Notes under the pieces: model-generated
What the model was told of the DNA's origin: nothing
Database searches by the model: none
The model's input: only the letters and a program-made list of their open reading frames with translations
Shown: positions 57,169 through 64,000 of the stretch, one piece after another
How positions within the stretch are numbered: position 1 is the stretch's first letter
Layout of the letters: each line of letters begins with the position of its first letter
Made by a program: the position numbers and the translations under genes
DNA from: Pochonia chlamydosporia 170
Lineage: Eukaryota; Ascomycota; Sordariomycetes; Hypocreales; Clavicipitaceae
Length of the DNA: 64,000 nucleotides
Direction: 5' to 3'
Assembly: GCF_001653235.2 (NCBI RefSeq)
Contig: NC_035791.1
Location: 434,001-498,000 of the forward strand

Positions 57169-60047
57169 TCAACTTCTAACTTGCTGAAGACTGCCACTTC
57201 GCGCCCTGCCACTGATGGAACTTGAAGTCTTATCCTGCATCCTGCTGAGCCATTCCAGGATGGTTTCGTAGCACAGTACATATTGTCGCAGACTCTGGAC
57301 CATGCTAAGTCGCTGTTCTCTGAAATCTTGCACCGTCTTCTGAATCAAGTCGATTCCATCGTCTTGGAGCCATGCAGTGTCGATACCACATGATTCCCAT
57401 GCCTGGAAATTAGTGCTACCGTTGCCTCTGTCAAAGAACCCCTGCGAAGCTGGTTCCTTGGTAGTCATCGGGGAGATCGAATCGTCCAAAATGTCCATTT
57501 TGACGTCACCCTCGCTGTCCCGAGCACGCCCTGCCGACAAATTGGCCTGTCGCTGACGCTTCAGCATGTCAATCACACTATCTACCGTGCAAAATGCTCC
57601 GGTTCTTCCACATCCCGCTGAGCAATGCACAAGCATCGGCCGAGAGTTGGCATCTGATTCCGGTTCATCATACCAAGTGACCGGGATCGAGTCAATCGTC
57701 GGAATCTTGGAGCCGACGATGGATGTCGTCTCCACCGGCATGGCGGCTCGTTGCATTAAATTGGCAAGTTCAACAAGGGCAAGAAGATGAGACGGTTGAG
57801 CCGGAGTTCCAAAGTCGGGCCAGGCTGCAAAGTGCAGGTGGGTGATCTCTCGCATCGGCGCAAAGGGGTGCGCAGCGTGGGACAAGGCAAACTTTCTAAT
57901 CGTGACATATGGTGTATCTGAATGTCCTGGGCCTTGAGGAGCTGGGCTCGGTGACTGAAAGGTAGTAGTTGTGTTTGCGCGTCTTCGTCCAAATTCTTGT
58001 GTCGGGAAGGACGAAGGCGTCGAGCTCGATTCAGACCGGTGCTTATCAATGTCCAACGAAGCTTTCTTTTCGGAAAGCGCCTTCAGCCTAATCGGTCCAA
58101 AATCTCGACCCTTCCAGTATGGGTGACACTTGAGTTGGCCACCTTCACTCTCGGCAGTCAACATGACAATGACGCGGATGTCTTGCTCCCAAATCACAGA
58201 CCAAAAGTCCTAAACATGGATGATTAGCTGACGTTTCCTTCATTTGACCAAGGCTGCAAGGTTCACAAGCTCACCTCGTATGTCGCAGGCAGTGGCCCTT
58301 GGGTTGCAATATATCGCTTGTTGCTCCTTGAGGCGGACAAGTGGCTCGCGTTGACGTAGTCACACGATCCGTCACGGGCCTCCTGCAATCGGACTCTGGC
58401 ATGCTCAAATGGCAAAATGTCTTTGTAGCGATTCTTTGCGCCCTTTTCAACACCCGACAATTGGAACTTGCAGTCCTGGGGCTTTTCTTTGGGATTAAAT
58501 GCAGCATATGCAGTTCTCATTCGTGACTGCTCATCCAGCTCAATATTCAAAAATTTGTTGGAAACCCTTTTGCCATGGTCACTCTGGGATGATGCGTCCC
58601 TGAGCCAGCTTGGTAGTAATGGCGATTCCAAGTCTTGAGGACGACCAATGTCGAACTGACCCACGCCATCTGCAAGATCCATATTCTGTCTGATATTAGA
58701 AAAGAAAGGATTGTGGTCGTTATTCATCGTTGGCAGGTTGACACCACCAATTACCGGCGCAAGTGCACTCTTGTTCAAATTGCTGCAGTTCTCTCCTGTC
58801 GGCGATTGTGAATTTGACGATCTGTCAATAAGCTCGGGAAATGATGTGCTGAATATTGTAAATCCTCCACGAAGTATTGCGGTATTCCCTGCGTAACCCT
58901 CGTTGGTAAACTTCTTGATCATGTTTTGTGCCGTGACCGCATCACGCTTGTCGGATGCATGAGCATCATACACAATAATCCACTCCATCTCACGCCATTT
59001 TGAGAACTGTTCGGAATCTAGATTGCCCTGAAATGTTTGCTGAAGCTTTTTGAGGTTAAAAGTGGCACGTTTGAGGAGAGTGGTTGGTATACAGAGATTC
59101 AATGCCCCCTCAATACGAGACTGGGCAAAACTTTGAGAAGAGCGAATATCCAACAGGAGCATATTGGACTCTCCGTTACCTTGTATCAAATTTTTGAGCT
59201 CGTCACCAGATATCATAGACGGTGATCCAGGATCCAGTTTTGGCGGCAGAGTAGTAGCACGAGTTATATCAGCCAATTCCGGTGATGGAGGGTCCGCACG
59301 GGGTAGGGTCAATGACAGCCGAGAATCGTTGGGATCTGCTGAGGGCAGAGAAGGTCGTTGGAGAGGTGTTTCAAGCTGTCCCGGTGATTCAAATGGCGTC
59401 ATGCCAGTGATCTGGGTTGGCATGAAAGAAGATTCCGAGTTGCGTTTCGAATCTGAGGAGACGTATGCTGAGTCGTGCAGACTATTCTGGTCGGCGTCGC
59501 TCTTATTCATCAACTTTGGCTTGACGGAACTGACAGACTTGGGAAAGGAGGCATCGGAGCCCGTGTCGCTTGTGTACGTGTGCCATCTGGGTGGCCGAGG
59601 TCGAATAGGTGTGGGGTGTGATGTTGGTGGCATAGCATGGGACGTAGCAAGTGAAAATGACTTGCCTCTGTTGAGATCTGCAGCCTTTTTGAATGCTTCG
59701 AATTCAGGATTCGGATCCAAAGTAATCTGCTTCGGTAAGGCGGCCGCAAAGGACTTTACTGAAGAGCTTGGGCTCCAGTTCTCTCTCGCCAGTCCTGATG
59801 ATTCCCTTGGATCGTTGCCAGGTTCGATAACGAGTCCAAAGTAGTTGGGACTTGGTGCCCGTCCACCCTCCGCAGCGATTGTAGGGGACAACATCGGGGG
59901 GTAAGCTTGGCCGACAGAATATGGTGCTCTCGGTGAAGTCGCCGGGGATGTTGTGGATTTGGTCACCCTATGTGAACGTGAGCCATGAGAATGGTGGTGG
60001 GAATAAGGACTCGGCGCGGCAGGAGAATGCCGCGACTGAGTCTTCAT
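57169..60047 (-). CDS. Protein-tyrosine phosphatase with rhodanese-like domain (MAPK-phosphatase type)
   Basis: Two exons (60047-58275, 58209-57169; 65-nt intron) give 937 residues. The first 280 residues are Ser/Pro-rich and disordered. Residues about 280-405 form a rhodanese-like (CDC25-type) domain: [20 protein letters not shown], then [13 protein letters not shown]. Asp occupies the position of the rhodanese active cysteine, so that domain should be catalytically dead and used for docking. The PTP domain spans about 500-930: [49 protein letters not shown]. The WPD loop is [11 protein letters not shown] (Asp723) and the signature is [14 protein letters not shown] (Cys787, Arg793). A low-complexity insertion (SEKKASLDI to [10 protein letters not shown]) splits the catalytic domain. 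The layout matches fungal phosphatases such as fission yeast Pyp1/Pyp2, which dephosphorylate stress MAP kinases. The substrate here is inferred. Start at ATG 60047 (MKTQSRHS). Confidence 0.94.
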
Positions 60048-60804
60048 CTCGTAAAGAATTAAATCGGGCAAGTTTGCGTGCCGAATGTAAAGCCGTGCAT
60101 GGAAAGATAAAGTGGTGACGCTTTGAACGATGAAACACGGCCTATAGCGCGAAAACCTAAGGCCCTAAACGAACTAGAAACTATGAAGTCATGGCAAGAG
60201 CTGTGACACGTGGATTTGGTGGTGAAGAGAGGCTGGAGAGGGTTCAAAGTATAATTGTTGCTAAACTTGTTGGTGGCGGGGCCCAAAGGGGTTCGTTGCT
60301 GTATGCTCCGCAGAAGAAGAGGTGTCGAGAAAAAAGACGAGATGCTGGCTTCGAGATGTGAAGATGAATGAAAATCCGAACCAGAACGAGGTGGAAGTCG
60401 ACAACAATGGCGAAAAAAATGGAGCCAGTACGCACGACGTCAGAGATGAAGAGTGGCGGTAGTGTGAGAAATACGAAAAAGGGACCATGCCCTGAGGCAG
60501 AACAGTGGTTGTTTTGTGGATGACTGACGTCTGGTTGAGTCTGGTGGCAACAAAGATCAGGACCCAGAGCCCCGGGTCTCACGTAGCTGGTGGCGTTTCC
60601 CAGAACTTTAACAGAGAATGATTTCTAAGGCGAAGCGCGCGGCGCCACGGGGTGAAAGCTTGTCCCTCTTGCCAGCGGGGGCGGCTATCCAACAACAAAG
60701 GTTGCAAATAGAAACACAAGGCAGAAAAAGAAAGCTCGTGCGTTGTCTCCTTCAAACCTCAAGGTGCCGAGGAACAGTAGGTAGGGTCGAACTGTGTGGA
60801 TAGA

Positions 60805-60821
60805 ACACACACACACACACA
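60805..60821. repeat. (AC)8 dinucleotide microsatellite
   Basis: An uninterrupted AC repeat of eight units about 760 nt upstream of the phosphatase start. Confidence 0.9.
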
Positions 60822-61360
60822 GAAAAGGAAGAAGGGAATTCAAGGGAGAAAGAGACAGAAGCACGCTAGAGGGGGTGAGGAGTACAGGATGATATAAAAG
60901 AAAGTCTGGTCTGTGCTAATTCAGTCCTCCGCAATGCGTGTCGTTGGGTCGGATCATTGAAGGGGAACACCGAACAGCAAAAGAAAAAGATAGCAACAGG
61001 ATGACCCGGAATAGTCCAGGAGAATTTCAAGGGGGGTGGTCGGGAAGGTGAACAGGCGAACAGGCGAACAGTGGAACAGATTGACGCCAACAGCAGCGGT
61101 CAGGACCCGGACGAGGCTCGAGGCTTGGGATTTGACGCTAATCGGTCAAGTTGCTTGGGGTACCACGACGGACGGAAGAGGGTCTTGTGCATGGATGCGA
61201 TGGGGATGGGTAGAGAAGCGGCTCTCTCCTTGTCTCTCTCCCTGACTGTCAACCTCTTTTTGTCAAAAGTCGGACTGACGTGCTCTGGACCAGATTAGCG
61301 CATGTTGACATGGGGACAGGGCAGGGAGACAAGGGGCCGGATGGACGAGCGAGGGTGTGG

Positions 61361-61420
61361 TGTGGGAGAGTGGATGTTGATGTGGATGTGGATGGTGAAT
61401 GATGAATGATGAATGATGGA
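61361..61420. repeat. GATG-rich simple repeats
   Basis: TGTGGA/TGGATG-type units run into three copies of a GATGAAT-like heptamer ending near 61418. A repeat of GGCGAACA units lies at about 61045-61070. Both are short, imperfect microsatellites. Confidence 0.7.
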
Positions 61421-61750
61421 ATTGATGGACCAGACAGGACAGGGCTGGATGCTCCAGTGGGATTTGAGTTGGTCGGTACCTTGAACCGGTGCACGACAGG
61501 CTCGAGACGTGTTGTGTGTACCCAGCCCAGGTAACAAGATGTCGAGGAGCAGCAATGCTGTTGTTTTTTGTGCCTCTGTTCAAATTGGTAGGTCAGCGGC
61601 AACAGGGAGGTTGGCGAGAATGAAATTGCATCGCCGCAAAGCAAAACCGCACGACTGGATTGACACTTGCCTTCCATGTCGTCTGGTTAATTGACTTGAC
61701 TGGAGTTTTGGTGCATGGTGCAGCACAGGGCACAGGGCACCAGAGGCACG

Positions 61751-61787
61751 TGTCTGGTCTCCATAGTGTCTGGTCTGGTCTGGTCTG
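61751..61787. repeat. TGGTC/TCTGG pentamer repeats
   Basis: GTCTGGTCTCC is followed by a run of about four TGGTC units ending TGGTCTGATC. Single TCTGG pentamers recur through the surrounding kilobase (for example 61815, 61846, 62575), as if the array had spread or decayed. Confidence 0.75.
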
Positions 61788-64000
61788 ATCAAGTTTGCTC
61801 AGGAGTCAAATGTCTGATCTGGTACGGAGTACATACAAACCCAGTCTGGTCCAGCTTGAGACTTGACTGGATCGGAGCGATTTAATTCATCACTTTTCGG
61901 TGGCCGTCCAAAACCAACAACATTGACGAGAAACCACCAGACATCTCAAAAATTCACCTGCACTGGGCATGGAAGGATAGCAACATTTGAACATTGAACC
62001 AAGACACCTCGAGACACCAGTAACCAGATTGCCAGACAAGACAAGCAATTGCGAAACCCACCCCCCGTGTTCGAGATCCACTGCCGGGGGCCAAACGACA
62101 CCACCAAGATTCGCCATCTGACAGACATGGCATGTTCCAGACAAGTCGATATCCGCACACTACCTCGACCGGTGTGGTTTGGTGTGCCTGGTGGTTCCGA
62201 AAACTTGGAAACTGGGATACAGCTACCTAGGTACCTAGGAACTTTGGAGGGATTGTATGCATGGCATATATGTCAGCTTGCCCGACTTGTTGAATCCCTC
62301 AGCAGCCATTCGGTCCCAGGCTGACACTGGTGAGTGAGTGCGCGACGCTGCTATCTGACAACCCTCGGTCTCGACTACATCCAATGGTCCATGGAACGAC
62401 TGCGACCAACCCCAGTTGACGCAAACTGCTCCTGCCAAGTACAGTGCTCTGTATTTTCTCAAAGTTGCCTTGACTGCGACGCGTGCTCGAGAATCGGGTG
62501 AGTAGGGTGTTTGATATCAAGGCCAATTACGAAGTACATTCGCCTTCGATATTGGGTCAAGAGACTGATGTCTGGTCTGGTGGCTGGAGACGTGAATAGT
62601 TTTGACCACACGAGATATTTCTCCCCAAACTTCAAAGACGAGCTTTGTATCACGGTCACGGTTGAGTCGAATCCCGAACTCGCTTCAACACGCATCAAAT
62701 TTGATCAAACTGATTCGATGCCCTGTCAACTGTGCCCTTGGCTTCATTATTGATGAGCCAAGCTATACCAGAGCAGATCCCATTTGACATCCATGGGGAG
62801 TCGAGCCCATGTGTGCTCAAGTGCTGGTTCATGTCCCGTCTGGTGCCCCCTGGTGCCTCCCTGTACCCAGTACTTGTCTGCCCAAAATCCCCAAAGGGCC
62901 TGCCGTGGGCTTTTGCCAGCCGCCACTATGCCCCAGGCAGTAGCGGGTACCTGCCAGAGGATGTCCTGGCGTCAACTGGTAAAGTCAAATCTCGGCCAGA
63001 TCAGTTGATGCCAGGCTTCACCAAGTACTTGCCATCAGATTCGATGTGAGGTCCAATGTTAGGAATTGGTGAATATTCCGACTAGACCCTGACATGTTTG
63101 TCTTCCCTTACGCACTCGACATCTCTTTCCAAGGTGATATCGAACTGTATGCTGTCATCAAGTATCTTCAAGAGAGAAAATTATCATCATCCCATGCACC
63201 TTGTGCCATTGATGTCTGGTGTTTTCTTTTCCCATTCCACACCAACTCCTTGACCGATGGTCTCCTTGATGTCGGGCTTGTCCAGCCCACCTTGCGGCCT
63301 CGTCGTCATTGAGGCGCCAAGGGTCTCTCCCTAGAGTGCCATTTGAGTGCCATTGCAGTTCCGCTAGGGCGTTTTCTCCTCCGCCATGAGCGCCAGCAGA
63401 CTGCCAGAAAGGTCTCCATGAACATCTTGACGCTCCAAGCCGGCGTCAGAGCGGCGTCAGAGGGGCTCGCCTGCGTCTTCCGCCAACCAAGTCTTTGGTG
63501 GCGCCCCAGCAAAACGTCACAGCGCCGCAAGTTGACTTGGCACACGGGGTCCAGACTCTTTAAGAATCTCGAGAAATCCACATCGAACATTTGAAGATCC
63601 ACTAGCCCATTGCCCTTTGACTGTTTTGGTTCAGTGTAATACCGGACAGTATGGAGTACTCATCATTGCTTGAACTTGCGTTGCCAGCTTTCCTTTTCTT
63701 CAACTCCAAATCGATGACTGCACTATACATATTAGTGCTTACAGTACAGTGCTGTAACTGTCCTCTGTAAATGCACTTATTATCACTCAATCTGTGGCAA
63801 TTGAATGCTCTAAACAACACAAGCCATGGACCCCGGGTGGATGAATTGGGCACTCTTCGTGCCCTGGCTCCCAGTCTCCCAGTCATGCGTCGCTGCCTGT
63901 TGTATCCAACCAGAGAAGCTCCGTCTGCATCACCTGCTGGATAAAAAATGACTCGATAAATGAATTTGCAACCCTTCTACAGACCTCAACTTCATGCCCA

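Larger units (their letters stand above)
60048..64000. other. 4-kb non-coding right end, rich in simple repeats
   Basis: No gene could be supported from the phosphatase start to the right edge. The part nearest the gene is probably its promoter and long 5' UTR. Between 60800 and 61800 there are several short tandem repeats (listed separately), and TACGGAGTA is at 61823-61831. The remainder shows only short frames without family character. Confidence 0.5.

Overview
The window is nuclear DNA of a filamentous ascomycete. Genes carry short GT-AG introns (about 50-110 nt, several with CTAAC-like branch points), intergenic spaces are long, and the families present are typical of Pezizomycotina: Zn2Cys6 regulators, rhodopsin-like integral membrane proteins, a PNP-NACHT-ankyrin NOD-like receptor, and Dal5-type MFS and NCS1 permeases. 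A hypocrealean Sordariomycete is my best guess. That is inference from gene content, not a demonstrated placement.

Layout from left to right. 0-3 kb: an edge-truncated zinc-finger ORF and a start-less cysteine-containing remnant. 3-10 kb: a three-gene module of MFS permease (-), nucleoside hydrolase (-) and divergent Zn2Cys6 regulator (+). 10-19 kb: a small membrane ORF, an APC amino acid/choline-type permease, a rhodopsin-like membrane protein and a DUF7704-like membrane protein. 19.5-24 kb: a 1467-residue PNP-NACHT-ankyrin NLR. 25-27.6 kb: a GNAT acetyltransferase and a secreted type-B carboxylesterase, convergent. 27.6-32.5 kb: almost gene-free. 32.5-40.2 kb: a second module with the same layout, NCS1 permease (-), Asp/Glu/hydantoin (allantoin) racemase (-) and divergent Zn2Cys6 regulator (+). 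41-44.4 kb: an F-box/ankyrin protein preceded by a C27 tract, a BTB/POZ protein and an AT-rich decayed rhodopsin-like gene. 46-60 kb: conserved housekeeping genes (M1 aminopeptidase, TCP11/Sok1-family protein, rhodanese-like/PTP tyrosine phosphatase). 60-64 kb: non-coding, rich in simple repeats.

The most interesting signal is in the second module. A 17-bp perfect inverted repeat, ACTCGAT-N3-ATCGAGT, occurs twice with the same flanks (TTACTCGAT-YAY-ATCGAGTCAA). One copy lies upstream of the permease and one between the racemase and the regulator, and each is accompanied by an extra half-site TTACTCGAT. It can be read as TCG-N7-CGA, a plausible site for a Zn2Cys6 dimer, so I propose a self-contained regulon for hydantoin/allantoin-type compounds. 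The first module resembles it: transporter, nucleoside-cleaving enzyme and divergent regulator, with CACGTG boxes and a CGG-N3-CCG palindrome in the promoters.

Many exon junctions were worked out by hand and restore continuous family-consistent reading frames. They include one apparent GC-AG intron inside a zinc-finger domain and one 20-nt microexon. No rRNA, tRNA, CRISPR array or intact transposon was recognised.
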